The position numbers and the translations under genes were made by a program. 64,000 nucleotides of DNA, from assembly GCA_905233725.1 (NCBI GenBank), contig CAJOEM010000002.1, forward strand, positions 34,913 to 98,912. Direction: 5' to 3'. Source of the stretch: an uncultured Synergistales bacterium. Its GTDB lineage: Bacteria > Synergistota > Synergistia > Synergistales > Aminobacteriaceae. The notes beneath the pieces are model-generated. The model saw only the letters and a list, made by a program, of their open reading frames with translations. It made no database searches and was not told where the DNA came from. This document shows, one piece after another, positions 8,879 to 18,288 of this stretch (its first letter is position 1; every line of letters starts with the position of its first letter).

Positions 8879-9385
8879 TTACACAACCTCCGAATTATTC
8901 GCGAGAAATTTGTTCTTGATAACTTCCTGACGCTGCCACATCTCAGATTCTTTCTCGCGCGTGTCGTGATCCCAGCCAAGCAAATGCAAAAACGAATGCG
9001 CAATCATCAAGTACATAGCCTCGTGAAATTCCAAATCCGGATGCAATCTCGAAACTTCTGACGGGCAAATCACTATGTCTCCCAACGCCAAAACCGGACA
9101 CACAAAATCCAAATCCTGATTAATATCCTGATTAATATCAATCATCGGAAATGACAAGACATCCGTAGCTTCGTCGATATTCCTGTACGTTCGATTCAAT
9201 TCGCGTATGTTTTCCGGAGTAGTAATCATGACTGAAATCTCGCACGAATCAAATTCGCAAAAATTCGGCATTAACTCGTGAATTTCCTGTTCGAGTACGC
9301 GTTCAATCCTGTTAATATTTTCGTCCGTGAATATATTCGCGTCACTGTCGCCGGAATCTTCGCTAACATTCAAAGCAACTTTCAA
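8879..9385 (-). CDS. ybeY: Endoribonuclease YbeY (16S rRNA maturation)
   Basis: Zn-dependent RNase for 16S rRNA 3'-end processing and ribosome quality control. The metal site H-S-F-L-H-L-L-G-W-D-H is visible near residue 132, preceded by the conserved LNRTYRNIDEATDVLSFP. At 168 aa it has the usual size. The start is a TTG (complement of 9383-9385) with AGAGGG about 8 nt upstream; no ATG lies before the conserved core. A short duplicated DINQDINQD stretch in the middle is unusual but keeps the frame. Confidence 0.93.
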   Translation of the reverse strand: MKVALNVSEDSGDSDANIFTDENINRIERVLEQEIHELMPNFCEFDSCEISVMITTPENIRELNRTYRNIDEATDVLSFPMIDINQDINQDLDFVCPVLALGDIVICPSEVSRLHPDLEFHEAMYLMIAHSFLHLLGWDHDTREKESEMWQRQEVIKNKFLANNSEVV

Positions 9386-9410
9386 AAAATTTCCCTCTCT
9401 TTTGCAAAAA

Positions 9411-11588
9411 TTATTTCTTCTCGATCTTCTTGACTCTGCGCGTGTGATACATCGACATCAAGACCGAAATTAGCGTTTTCTCGACTATCATGAGATCTTT
9501 CTGCGTGAAATTTACCTCGTCGAATTGTCTCTCATTGCGTTTACTCGTGATAACCTGCTTAACGATTGCCTCGATCTTGTTGAACGTCTTGATTCTGCCA
9601 GAATTATCCGATTGCAATTCCCGAATATTCGCAGCACGCACAGCCGCTTCAACCGAGTCCACGATCATTAGCAGCGCCGTCTCTCGTGATTGAGGCTTCG
9701 GACCCGGATAGCAAAAATCGTTCCATTCGACACTTTCACCGAGTGATACAGCTTTGTTATAAAAATAGCGCGTACTGGTTGTACCGTGATGTTCGGCTAT
9801 GAAATCCCGGATACGCCTGGGCAATTTCGCTTCCCACGCAAGTTCTAAGCCGTCCTTCACGTGATTTATAATCGTAATCGAACTCATCATCGGGGACATT
9901 TCATCATGTGGATTGAATCCGCCGCCCTGATTCTCGACGAAAAACTGCGGTCTGCGTAACTTGCCAATATCGTGATAATACGCTCCAGCTCGCAGCAAGT
10001 TCACGTCCATTCCCAATTCGATTCCGACAGCCTCGATTAACGTCGCAATCGTGAAGCAATGCTGATATGTGCCTGGTGCATGACGCTGCAAATCTCGCAA
10101 CAACGGGCTTGACGGGTGACTGATTTCTCGCAGTGTCAGAATCGAAAGCGAACCGATATTTTCCTCGATAAACGGCAACGTAATCAGAATTATGTGTGTA
10201 GACAGTGCCTCGAATATAAAAAACGCTCCAGCCTGTTGCCAAAATTCTCCCAGCGGAATAAACAGCCTGAACGAATCCCGAACTAAAAACGGATCCTGCA
10301 GCCAACGCATAATCATTCGCGCTCCCGTCAAGACAAACGCCATCGCAAATGATCGCCTCGTGACCTGTGGACGCGATTCAAGATTCCTGAGCAAATAAAA
10401 TCCCGCCGTCGATGCAACGATTGCCAGCGTCTCAAGCAAAATATAATTATTAAACGACTGACCATTAATCAAAAACGCTCCCGAAACTGTGGCAGTCAAC
10501 GCCGTACAAAACGCGAAATAATTCTGAATGCACAGATACGCAGCCGTAACCGCCGGCAAAATTCCAGCCCCACGTACATTCAAATGCGCCGCGAGTGTCT
10601 CGAAAAGCCACGCAGAAATTATCACAAACGCAACACACCACCAAGTCGGGCGTTTCTCATCTGAACCGTGCCAGAGAATATTCAGCCACAATGGCAGCAT
10701 AATCACGAATATTATTAATACACAGAGCTGATTCTTCGGGAAAACGTCCTCGATATAACCCTGACTTCTAAGAATTAGCGCAATCTGTTCAGTTATGATT
10801 TCTCCGCGCGAAACAATTATGTCGCCTGGTTCAAGTTTACGCTCAATCGCCGGCACATCTTTCGCGGCATATTGTCGCATCAAATCCGTCAACTCGTCGT
10901 CAACTCGAAAACTCAGATTCCCAAGGCGCATCAAAATCTGGTAAATTAAATTCGCCTGCTCAGATGACAGCGAGAGCTTGTTAATTTCCTCCCAAAGAAC
11001 AGACGCTGCAATCGACGAATCATTCGCCTGAGCAACAGCAAGACGATCCAGAACTTCTCCGCCAACCTGCCACGTCAAGTTAAATAACTGCGCACGCGAC
11101 TCAGAACTCAATTTAGAAATCGCACTAATCAATCCCTCGGGTAAACTCGACAAATATTGCGCACTCTGTGAATTTGCCTGAGAATTTTTGCCCTGATTCG
11201 AATTGTCCGTCATTTCCGCAAGAGCCGAGAGTCTGCGTTGAAGCCGTGATTTTGCCGAGACATCTCTGAGCGTAACGCCTACAATGCTGTCACTCACAAA
11301 CGAGCGCAAATATTCCGAAGATTCTGCGTCATCAAAGCGCAACTCCGAAATTACGCGATAAGTCTCCGGTGCAGGATTTCCGACCGAGAAATTATCATCA
11401 CGCTTGCTCAGGACAAACCATTGAGCCATGATTATCACAACGCCGGCTATCAGCAAGAAAACAATCGGCGCGATAAATTGCCACGAAAATTTCAGGTTCT
11501 CAGACAATCTCTCACGCAAAATTTCCAGCGAAAAATGCGAAACTCCCGGGATAAAATTCCTGGGACTGGTCTTATTTTTTCTGCTCAT
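9411..11588 (-). CDS. pgpH: 7TM-HD cyclic-di-AMP phosphodiesterase, PgpH type
   Basis: 725-aa membrane protein: N-terminal TM, a large extracytoplasmic 7TMR-HD extracellular domain (~residues 70-270), seven transmembrane segments (~275-480), and a cytoplasmic HD hydrolase domain with AYYHDIGKLRRPQFF and IAEHHGTTSTRYFY. Family members hydrolyse c-di-AMP to pApA. Its ATG overlaps the phoH stop (ATGA). Substrate is inferred from family architecture; no c-di-AMP cyclase gene is in the window. Confidence 0.9.
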   Translation of the reverse strand: MSRKNKTSPRNFIPGVSHFSLEILRERLSENLKFSWQFIAPIVFLLIAGVVIIMAQWFVLSKRDDNFSVGNPAPETYRVISELRFDDAESSEYLRSFVSDSIVGVTLRDVSAKSRLQRRLSALAEMTDNSNQGKNSQANSQSAQYLSSLPEGLISAISKLSSESRAQLFNLTWQVGGEVLDRLAVAQANDSSIAASVLWEEINKLSLSSEQANLIYQILMRLGNLSFRVDDELTDLMRQYAAKDVPAIERKLEPGDIIVSRGEIITEQIALILRSQGYIEDVFPKNQLCVLIIFVIMLPLWLNILWHGSDEKRPTWWCVAFVIISAWLFETLAAHLNVRGAGILPAVTAAYLCIQNYFAFCTALTATVSGAFLINGQSFNNYILLETLAIVASTAGFYLLRNLESRPQVTRRSFAMAFVLTGARMIMRWLQDPFLVRDSFRLFIPLGEFWQQAGAFFIFEALSTHIILITLPFIEENIGSLSILTLREISHPSSPLLRDLQRHAPGTYQHCFTIATLIEAVGIELGMDVNLLRAGAYYHDIGKLRRPQFFVENQGGGFNPHDEMSPMMSSITIINHVKDGLELAWEAKLPRRIRDFIAEHHGTTSTRYFYNKAVSLGESVEWNDFCYPGPKPQSRETALLMIVDSVEAAVRAANIRELQSDNSGRIKTFNKIEAIVKQVITSKRNERQFDEVNFTQKDLMIVEKTLISVLMSMYHTRRVKKIEKK

Positions 11589-12547
11589 GTTCGTTCATGT
11601 TCGTGTTTGCTCTCGTATGCTGCGTACGCCTGAACTATTTTCTGCACGATTTCGTGTCGAACTACATCTGCGTCCGTTAAGTCAAAAAATCCTATGCCTT
11701 TGATGCCGCCAAGAATATTTTTCACGCCGCGCAGTCCCGAAACAGAATTTCCGGGCAAATCCGTCTGCGTAATATCTCCAGTGACAACTGCTTTCGAGCC
11801 AAAGCCCAAGCGTGTCAAGAACATCTTCATTTGTCTAGGTGTAGTATTTTGCGCCTCATCGAGAATAATAAAGCTCTCGTTCAAAGTCCTTCCGCGCATG
11901 TAAGCTAACGGCACGATCTCAATAACGCCCTTATCAACATAGCGCAAGAATTTCTCAGGTGAAAGTAATTCATAAAACGCATCGTACAACGGTCTGACAT
12001 AAGGCTCGATTTTCTCCTGCAAATCTCCGGGCAAGAATCCCAAACTCTCACCGGCTTCAACAGCAGGACGAACAAGAATTACGCGGCTGATTTTCCCGGC
12101 TTTCAACATAGAGACGGCCTCACACACTGCCAGATAAGTCTTCCCAGTTCCAGCAGGTCCGGTTGCGAACAGAATATAATTATCGCGAATCGCGCGTATG
12201 TATGCTCTTTGACCCGGAGTTTTCGCTCTGATTGGTTTTCCTCGCGCGGTTGTGCATATAACTTCCGAGTACAAATTCCCGAGATTCAATTCACGTCCTT
12301 CAGCGATTGCGTCCATTGCAACACGAACGTCCTCAACTCGAATCTCATGACCTTTTTCCGCAATCGAAGCCAATTCACGCAGCAAATCCCCGACGATTTT
12401 GACTGGCTCTGAATCCGGGCCGAGTATTTTCACGAGTCCATCTGAAACCGAAAGCGAGACTGGATAACGCGCCTCTATTGCCTCGAAATTTTCATCGTGT
12501 TGACCTAAGAGACGCGCTAAACCTTCACTTGATAACGGAATTTCCAT
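11585..12547 (-). CDS. PhoH family P-loop ATPase (PhoL type)
   Basis: 320-aa ATPase with an N-terminal KH-like region and a PhoH core: Walker A FATGPAGTGKTYLAV near residue 130, VRPAVEAGESLGFLPGDLQEK, Walker B SFIILDEAQNTTP, and TGDITQTDLP. Members have helicase/RNA-linked roles and are consistently neighbours of ybeY, as here. The C-terminal codons read KHEHERT and form part of a repeated ATGAAC/ATGAGC stretch at the junction with pgpH. No clear Shine-Dalgarno is seen; coupling to the gene before it is possible. Confidence 0.9.
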   Translation of the reverse strand: MEIPLSSEGLARLLGQHDENFEAIEARYPVSLSVSDGLVKILGPDSEPVKIVGDLLRELASIAEKGHEIRVEDVRVAMDAIAEGRELNLGNLYSEVICTTARGKPIRAKTPGQRAYIRAIRDNYILFATGPAGTGKTYLAVCEAVSMLKAGKISRVILVRPAVEAGESLGFLPGDLQEKIEPYVRPLYDAFYELLSPEKFLRYVDKGVIEIVPLAYMRGRTLNESFIILDEAQNTTPRQMKMFLTRLGFGSKAVVTGDITQTDLPGNSVSGLRGVKNILGGIKGIGFFDLTDADVVRHEIVQKIVQAYAAYESKHEHERT

Positions 12548-12559
12548 TAAATTTTCGCA

Positions 12560-13957
12560 TTACGCCGGATAAGCTGCCGGATCTGCCTGTTCTTGAAGTC
12601 CTGTGTCACGCTTATTAACTTTAGCGTATTTTTTCGGCAGGAAATCTTTCGCAACCTGTGGGAACATGATCCAGGTCAACGCATCTTCCGGTTCTGTCAT
12701 CCATGGCTGAGCGTCTTTGCGAGCCTGTTCCATTTCAGGAGCGATTTTCTCACCGGGTCTGCATGTAATCGGCTCTTCCTTACCGATCGCTAATTTCTGG
12801 ACTTCCGGATCAACTGGCGCAGGCGGCATTCCGTAATAACCCAGGAAATACTGGCGAATCTCTTTCGGGAAAATCTTCCAACGTCCGCGCAAAACATTCA
12901 ACGTAGCCTGAGTTCCGACCATTTGGCTGCTCGGTGTGACCAACGGAGGATAACCCATCGCTTCACGAACAACCGGAACTTCTTTCAAAACGTCCTCGAG
13001 TTTGTCTGATGCGTTCATTTCTTTCAACTGGTTGACCATGTTCGAGTACATTCCGCCCGGGATTTGATAGCGCAAAATATTAATATTAACGCCAGCGATT
13101 TCGGGTAAAAGATTCTTGTATTTCTCGCGAACTTTCTTGAAATGCTCGCAAATCGGCAGCAATTTCTCAATATCGATTCCGGTGTCCCATTCACTGCCGG
13201 AGAGTGCTGCAACCATTGATTCAGTCGGCGGCTGACTTGTTCCGAGAGCGAACGGTGAGATTGCTGTGTCGATAATATCCGCTCCAGCTTCGATGCCTGC
13301 GAAATAAACCATGCTGGCGAGTCCTGTTGTGTAATGGCTGTGAAGTTCCAGTGGCACACTCGTCTTGGCTTTAATCGCTTTCACGAGTTTTATGCAATCG
13401 ACCGGATTAATCAAACCTGCCATGTCTTTAATCGCGATCGAATCCGCACCCATATCCGTCATTTTCTTCGCCATGTCCGCAAAAGCTTCGAGCGTGTGAA
13501 CCGGTGAAATCGTGTAGCTTATGCACAGCTGCAAATGTGCGCCCTCTTTCTTAACCTGATCAGCTGCAATCTCAACGTTTCTCAAGTCGTTCAGAGCGTC
13601 AAAGCATCTGATAATATCAATTCCGTTTCCAACAGCACGCTTGACAAACTCACGCACAACGTCATCAGCATAATGTCTATAACCGACCAGGTTCTGACCG
13701 CGTAACAACATTTGCAATTTAGCATTCTTGATTCTCGCGCGAATTAATCTCAAACGCTCCCAAGGATCTTCGTCTAAGAAACGCATCGCGCTATCAAACG
13801 TAGCACCGCCCCACATTTCTAACGCCCAATAACCAGCTTCGTCCATCTTGTCGAGTATAGGCAGCATATCATTCGTTGACATTCTCGTCGCAATCAAAGA
13901 CTGGTGAGCGTCACGCAGAGCAGTTTCAGTTATACGAACTTTTCTTTCTCCTGACAT
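12560..13957 (-). CDS. Biotin-dependent carboxyltransferase subunit (oxaloacetate decarboxylase alpha / PycB-like), no biotin domain
   Basis: 465-aa carboxyltransferase with a DRE-TIM barrel: TALRDAHQSLIATRM at the N-terminus, MWGGATFD, AIKDMAGLI carrying the barrel lysine region, and the metal-binding ELHSHYTTG. The post-TIM region follows (to ~residue 460). The protein ends without the Ala/Pro linker and E-A-M-K-M biotin attachment domain of full-length OadA, so the biotin carrier must be a separate protein. It would move carboxyl groups between oxaloacetate (or malonyl/methylmalonyl donors) and biotin. AGGAGG precedes the ATG by ~7 nt. oadA versus pycB cannot be settled here. Confidence 0.88.
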   Translation of the reverse strand: MSGERKVRITETALRDAHQSLIATRMSTNDMLPILDKMDEAGYWALEMWGGATFDSAMRFLDEDPWERLRLIRARIKNAKLQMLLRGQNLVGYRHYADDVVREFVKRAVGNGIDIIRCFDALNDLRNVEIAADQVKKEGAHLQLCISYTISPVHTLEAFADMAKKMTDMGADSIAIKDMAGLINPVDCIKLVKAIKAKTSVPLELHSHYTTGLASMVYFAGIEAGADIIDTAISPFALGTSQPPTESMVAALSGSEWDTGIDIEKLLPICEHFKKVREKYKNLLPEIAGVNINILRYQIPGGMYSNMVNQLKEMNASDKLEDVLKEVPVVREAMGYPPLVTPSSQMVGTQATLNVLRGRWKIFPKEIRQYFLGYYGMPPAPVDPEVQKLAIGKEEPITCRPGEKIAPEMEQARKDAQPWMTEPEDALTWIMFPQVAKDFLPKKYAKVNKRDTGLQEQADPAAYPA

Positions 13958-13994
13958 ATCAAAACCTCCTGAAATATTTTGTTATTATGTGTAA

Positions 13995-14023
13995 ATTATA
14001 ACGTAAAAAGCTATTTTTTGAAC
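13995..14023 (-). promoter_or_regulatory. Putative promoter for the carboxyltransferase gene
   Basis: A perfect TATAAT on the minus strand (complement of 13995-14000) lies ~40 bp before the start, overlapping the mutS2 3' end at its -35 side. The -35 region (around TTCAAA) is weak. Confidence 0.35.
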
Positions 14024-16377
14024 GTAACGACCGTTACGCCGAATCCACCCTCTCCTTCGCCACCTAAGCGAAATTCCTTCACGTATTTTAAACGCGCGCA
14101 CAACGCGTGAACTTCCCGACGCAAAATTCCCTCGCCGCGCCCGTGTATTATCGTGACAATCGAGTGACCAGTTCTGTACGCACGATCCAGATAATTCTCG
14201 ACCAACGGCATAGCTTCACCGACATACATGCCGCGAACCATTATTGACGGCGGAACACTCTCTGATTGCGTTAATCTCTTGTCCAGATCTTCGAGGCTTG
14301 CTGCAGGGATTGCGACTTTAGCTTTCTTATCCGTCGCGATTAATTGCTCAACTGGAACTTCCAAGTGCATTGCGCCTGCCAGCATGTGAGCTTTACCGTT
14401 CTTGACTTCCTCGACTAAGCCGACAAGATTACTGCCCGCAACCTGTGCCGTAACTCCGGGTTCAACAACGAATGGCTTCGGAGCATTCTCGATCTCACGC
14501 TTAATTCTTTTCCCACGACGCGAATCTATTTCTCCGCGCAATCGCTTTAACTGAGTTCTGCGGTGATCCAGACTTTGGCGCGCCGTAACTCTGGCAGTTT
14601 CCTCAAGTTCTCGCAGCATATCACGTGAAGTTTCTTCGGCATGTGAGATTACACGTTCAGCACGACGATCCGCAGCTTCCATTATTTTGTCACGCTGCAA
14701 ATCAATTTCCGCTACACGTTCCTGATAAGCTTGCTTCAAATCCTCAGCCTCGCGCATTGTCTCGTAGAATTTTTTCTCTTGAATATCCAGAGCTGCCTTA
14801 CGTTCGTTCAATTCGCTGATAATATCCTCGGACGTGATTTCGCGCTCATCGAGTGAGCCTTGTGCGAGTTTGAGAACTTTCTCGGGCATTCCGTAGCGTT
14901 TTGCGATTAATAATGCGTTGCTGCGTCCGGGAACTCCCATTAGCAATTTATACGTCGGCTGCAAATTATTCACGTCAAATTCTACGCTTGCAGTTTCTAC
15001 GCCGTGAGTTGTGAGAGCGTATTGTTTAATCGGATTATGATGCGTGTTCGCGATCGTCAAACAGCCGGATTCTTTCAGCGTTTCGAGAATAGCTATCCCC
15101 AGCGCCGCGCCCTCCTGAGGATCTGTGCCTGAACCCAACTCGTCAAGCAAAACCAATGACGAATCCGTAGCGTTCTTCAGGATAAATATTATCTTGCGCA
15201 AGTGTGAACTGAACGTAGATAAATTTTGCTCAATGCTCTGTTCGTCGCCAATGTCCGCGAAAATATTGTCGAAATTTCCGATTACGCTTCCGTCTCGCGC
15301 AGAAATAGGCAAGCCTAACCAAGCGATTATCACGAGAACTCCGATAGTTTTCAACGCGACAGTTTTTCCGCCAGTGTTTGGCCCAGTGATCACTAGTGAC
15401 GTGAAATTTTCTCCGCACGACGCATCAATCGGCACAGCACGCTCGGATAACATCGGATGTTTCGCTCCGACAAGCCTGAAGAATTTTCGATTGCTTAATT
15501 CCGGAACCAGCCATTTTTTATCGCGCACGAGAAAATCACAAACGCATAACAAGTCAAACGTCCCAATAATTCTCTCAGCATTCACGATTGCGTTCTCACG
15601 TGAGAGAATCTTGCGTGTAATCTCAGATAATATTCGCTGTTCCTCGTCACGTTCATCGCGGGATTTTACGATTAGATTATTATTAATATTCGATAAGCTT
15701 CTCGGCTCCATGTAGACCGAATTTCCCGAAGCAGATCTCTCAAACGCAAGCCCCGGAAAACGATTTATATATTCCTGACGAACCAGCACAAGAAATCTTC
15801 CCTCTCGCCACGATAACGTTCTTTCCTGCAGCATGTTCGCAGAATCCGTGTCCTCGAAAATTTTCTGAGCGATTCGCCTGGCGTTGCGCTTCAAATTCTC
15901 AAGTTCCTGGCGCAAATCGAGCAATTTCGGTGACGCTGAATCAGCCAATCTGCCTGAATCTTCTATAACGCTCAGAGCCTCAAGCTCCGGTGAAAAATCC
16001 CTGATGCCGTGACAAAGATTATCAATCATTTTGTAATTCTCAAGACCGGGCAATTTCTCACGAAGATTTTTCGCGCAGGTCAATAACGCACGAACTTTCA
16101 GCAGCTCCTGACCAGACAAAATCCCGCTGCGTTTCGCTGCATTAAAAGACGAACTCACCAGTTCAAGCCCGAGATTCAAATTCAGCCTTCCGTTATGATC
16201 CGTGTAATCGAGCCATTCACGCAATAATTTTTCACGACGCTGTAATTGCCCGAAATTTTCAGCAGGTTTCAGGGATTTGAGAATTTTCTCGCCGGGTTCG
16301 CCGCTGAGATTCTTGAGAAACACCGTGAGATTTTTTTCAAGTTCGAGAATTTCCGCAACACCGTCTGATATTTGCAT
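14011..16377 (-). CDS. mutS2: Endonuclease MutS2
   Basis: 788-aa MutS2: MutS-like core/lever domain (~1-290), ATPase with Walker A ITGPNTGGKTVALKTIG and LVLLDELGSGTDPQEGAALG, a long charged coiled coil (~500-620), a KOW-like segment (PGVTAQVAGSN...G), and the C-terminal Smr nuclease domain with HGRGEGILRREVH. Family members suppress homologous recombination and/or rescue collided ribosomes. No mismatch-binding N-terminal domain is present, as expected. AGGAA precedes the ATG by ~9 nt. It sits directly after cvpA, a frequent pairing. Confidence 0.95.
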   Translation of the reverse strand: MQISDGVAEILELEKNLTVFLKNLSGEPGEKILKSLKPAENFGQLQRREKLLREWLDYTDHNGRLNLNLGLELVSSSFNAAKRSGILSGQELLKVRALLTCAKNLREKLPGLENYKMIDNLCHGIRDFSPELEALSVIEDSGRLADSASPKLLDLRQELENLKRNARRIAQKIFEDTDSANMLQERTLSWREGRFLVLVRQEYINRFPGLAFERSASGNSVYMEPRSLSNINNNLIVKSRDERDEEQRILSEITRKILSRENAIVNAERIIGTFDLLCVCDFLVRDKKWLVPELSNRKFFRLVGAKHPMLSERAVPIDASCGENFTSLVITGPNTGGKTVALKTIGVLVIIAWLGLPISARDGSVIGNFDNIFADIGDEQSIEQNLSTFSSHLRKIIFILKNATDSSLVLLDELGSGTDPQEGAALGIAILETLKESGCLTIANTHHNPIKQYALTTHGVETASVEFDVNNLQPTYKLLMGVPGRSNALLIAKRYGMPEKVLKLAQGSLDEREITSEDIISELNERKAALDIQEKKFYETMREAEDLKQAYQERVAEIDLQRDKIMEAADRRAERVISHAEETSRDMLRELEETARVTARQSLDHRRTQLKRLRGEIDSRRGKRIKREIENAPKPFVVEPGVTAQVAGSNLVGLVEEVKNGKAHMLAGAMHLEVPVEQLIATDKKAKVAIPAASLEDLDKRLTQSESVPPSIMVRGMYVGEAMPLVENYLDRAYRTGHSIVTIIHGRGEGILRREVHALCARLKYVKEFRLGGEGEGGFGVTVVTFKK

Positions 16378-16378
16378 G

Positions 16379-16909
16379 TTATCTTTTCCTGGTCAATGCG
16401 TCGAAGTCAATGATCCCGTAATCCTGCAAAAAATCTCGCGCATACGGGAAAATAATTTCTGCGCCGCGCATCACGTGACTGTCTTTCGCCCAATCCCTCG
16501 GTAAAGCCGGAAACGCCACGAAAATTCCGTAGATAAATAATATTATGCACGCAGTCTTCAAAGCTCCGGTGACAAGTCCCAGCACGTGATCCAGAAACGA
16601 CAAATTCGCAGCCTTCACGATATAAGACAGGATCGCATTCAGCAGCGAAAATCCCAACGATACAGCCAAGAATATCACCGCAGCAGATATAGCCGCAATC
16701 ACAGATTGATTATTCGCAAACTGTGGCAGGTATTTCAGCACGAAATCCGCAGCAGGATTCATGAACGCCAACGCGCAAAACGTACTCGCGATCATTCCGA
16801 CAAGCCCGATAATCTCGCCGGAAAATCCCTTCACCAAGCCTCGTGCCAAAAAAAATGCCAGCAACAAGCCGGCTGCAATGTCAACAATCATACCTATGTT
16901 CATATTCAT
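16379..16909 (-). CDS. cvpA: CvpA family membrane protein
   Basis: 176-aa protein with four to five hydrophobic segments and the CvpA pattern near the N-terminus (M-I-V-D-I-A-A-G, then FLARGLVKGFSGEIIGLVG). Named for colicin V production; in many bacteria it is an envelope-maintenance factor with unclear mechanism. Start is ATG at 16909, with AGGAGG 10 nt upstream, giving MNMNIGMIVDI; a longer frame further upstream would overlap tsaB and lacks support. It lies immediately before mutS2. Confidence 0.85.
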   Translation of the reverse strand: MNMNIGMIVDIAAGLLLAFFLARGLVKGFSGEIIGLVGMIASTFCALAFMNPAADFVLKYLPQFANNQSVIAAISAAVIFLAVSLGFSLLNAILSYIVKAANLSFLDHVLGLVTGALKTACIILFIYGIFVAFPALPRDWAKDSHVMRGAEIIFPYARDFLQDYGIIDFDALTRKR

Positions 16910-16923
16910 AAAAAATTTTCCTC

Positions 16924-17577
16924 CTAAAATACTCCCTGAGGAGCACGATAATAACAAATCTTTAATTCTGTAGGCTCAATCGCGTTATTAATATTCTCGC
17001 ACGCAATCTCACATAATGATTCTAAATCAGGATTCACTCGCAATATTTCCAGATTCAAATCCGCCAAATCCAGATTCAATCTCTCAGGATCGTCCGAAAT
17101 AATATTTTTCACGTCATGTTCCCGCAGCCAGGACAAAATCTCATCATGCGAGTACTCTCCCTCACGCAAATTCTCAGACGATGCGTAGGCGAATCCGTGC
17201 CCGGCATACACCAGCGTAAGAAAATCCCGCGACGAAGCAAACGATCTTGCCAAAACATCAAGCGACGAAACCGGCAGAATCTTCGCTCTCAACGCAAACG
17301 CAAGTCCAGAAGCATACGCTGCACCGACTCTGATTCCCGTGAAATATCCCGGACCATTTGTGACTGCAACGTGAGAAATATTTTCCCAGAGAACTGCGGA
17401 ATTTTTCACAAGCCGCTCAGCCATAAACGGAAGTTCCAAAGCTTGCGAGCGTCCTAAATCCTGCTGGTCTTTCGCGAGAATTTTCCCCGAAGAATCGCAA
17501 ATCGCAACGCCGGTTTTTCTCAAACTGCAATCTATCGCCAAAATAGCTTTCTCATTCTCATTCATGTTCTCATTCAT
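16924..17577 (-). CDS. tsaB: tRNA threonylcarbamoyladenosine biosynthesis protein TsaB
   Basis: 217-aa ASKHA-fold protein that partners TsaD and TsaE in t6A37 modification of ANN-decoding tRNAs. ILAIDCSLRKTGVAI at the N-terminus and VTNGPGYFTGIRVGAAYASGLA near residue 70 are diagnostic. The ATG overlaps the tsaE stop (ATGA), which fixes the start even though the next codons repeat (MNENMNENEK). tsaD and tsaC are not in the window. Confidence 0.93.
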   Translation of the reverse strand: MNENMNENEKAILAIDCSLRKTGVAICDSSGKILAKDQQDLGRSQALELPFMAERLVKNSAVLWENISHVAVTNGPGYFTGIRVGAAYASGLAFALRAKILPVSSLDVLARSFASSRDFLTLVYAGHGFAYASSENLREGEYSHDEILSWLREHDVKNIISDDPERLNLDLADLNLEILRVNPDLESLCEIACENINNAIEPTELKICYYRAPQGVF

Positions 17578-18035
17578 GATAATTTCTCACACAATCGCGA
17601 ATTTTCGCAAATAATCTCTATCACGCGCTGATTCTCACTCAGGCTCTCGAACGTAATCTTTACAACATTATCGCCGAATCTTTTACTTAAACTCTGCAAT
17701 CTCTCGGACCATTCGATGAACAGGAAATCATTCTCGTAGTCTTCAAGACCAAGTGACGAAATCTGCGAAAAATTTTCCAGCCTGTACAAGTCCGCGTGAA
17801 TCAAAAATTTGCGATTTTCACACTCGTACTCATTTACAAGCGTGAACGATGGGCTGCGAACTCCGGAAACTCCCAGCGATTCGCCGACACCCTTCACGAA
17901 AACAGTCTTGCCGGTTCCCAAATCCCCGAACATCAAAACAACAATTCCCGAATCGAGATTCTTAATTGCAGAGCCGAATTTTTCACCGAGAGCGCGAGTT
18001 TCAGAAACAGAATTTGTCACGAATTTTCTAATCAT
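17574..18035 (-). CDS. tsaE: tRNA threonylcarbamoyladenosine biosynthesis ATPase TsaE
   Basis: ATPase of the t6A complex, 153 aa. Walker A is GDLGTGKTVFVKG; further motifs are RSPSFTLVNEY, HADLYRL and FIEWSERL. Start is ATG at 18035, overlapping the stop of the upstream small gene and preceded by AGGAAG; a longer reading from a non-ATG codon would extend into that gene without conserved residues. Overlaps tsaB by 4 bp, forming a tsaE-tsaB unit. Confidence 0.93.
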   Translation of the reverse strand: MIRKFVTNSVSETRALGEKFGSAIKNLDSGIVVLMFGDLGTGKTVFVKGVGESLGVSGVRSPSFTLVNEYECENRKFLIHADLYRLENFSQISSLGLEDYENDFLFIEWSERLQSLSKRFGDNVVKITFESLSENQRVIEIICENSRLCEKLS

Positions 18036-18288
18036 GATTCTTTCGACGCTTCCTGATTGCAACGAAAATTGCTGCCGACACGATGAATAATACGCTCACA
18101 ATCACCAGCGAGATAATTTTCCGCGGGAACTCGAAGTCTTCACCCGAGAATTTGCTAATGCCGAATATAAACGCGCACGCAGCAGCAAAACTCACGATAC
18201 TCATCATGATCCCTCTGCGCCTGATGTTTTCTGTTTTTCTGATTTCAGCGTCCCAATCAACGCGCTTACGTCTCGAACGTGTATTCAT
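18028..18288 (-). CDS. Small two-TM membrane protein, unknown function
   Basis: 86-aa protein not recognised as a known family. The N-terminus is basic (MNTRSRRKRVDWDAEI), followed by a hydrophobic segment at ~30-47, a short loop with SGEDFEFPRK, a second hydrophobic segment at ~59-76 and a very basic tail ending RKRRKNHD. Arrangement predicts both termini in the cytoplasm. Real gene status is supported by ATGA overlap with nnrD upstream, overlap with tsaE downstream, and a hydrophobic pattern that is not expected by chance. Confidence 0.65.
   Translation of the reverse strand: MNTRSRRKRVDWDAEIRKTENIRRRGIMMSIVSFAAACAFIFGISKFSGEDFEFPRKIISLVIVSVLFIVSAAIFVAIRKRRKNHD

Noticed and set aside
15125-15715. 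196-codon plus-strand frame inside mutS2
   Set aside because: Lies wholly opposite the conserved MutS2 ATPase domain; no ribosome binding site or recognisable product.
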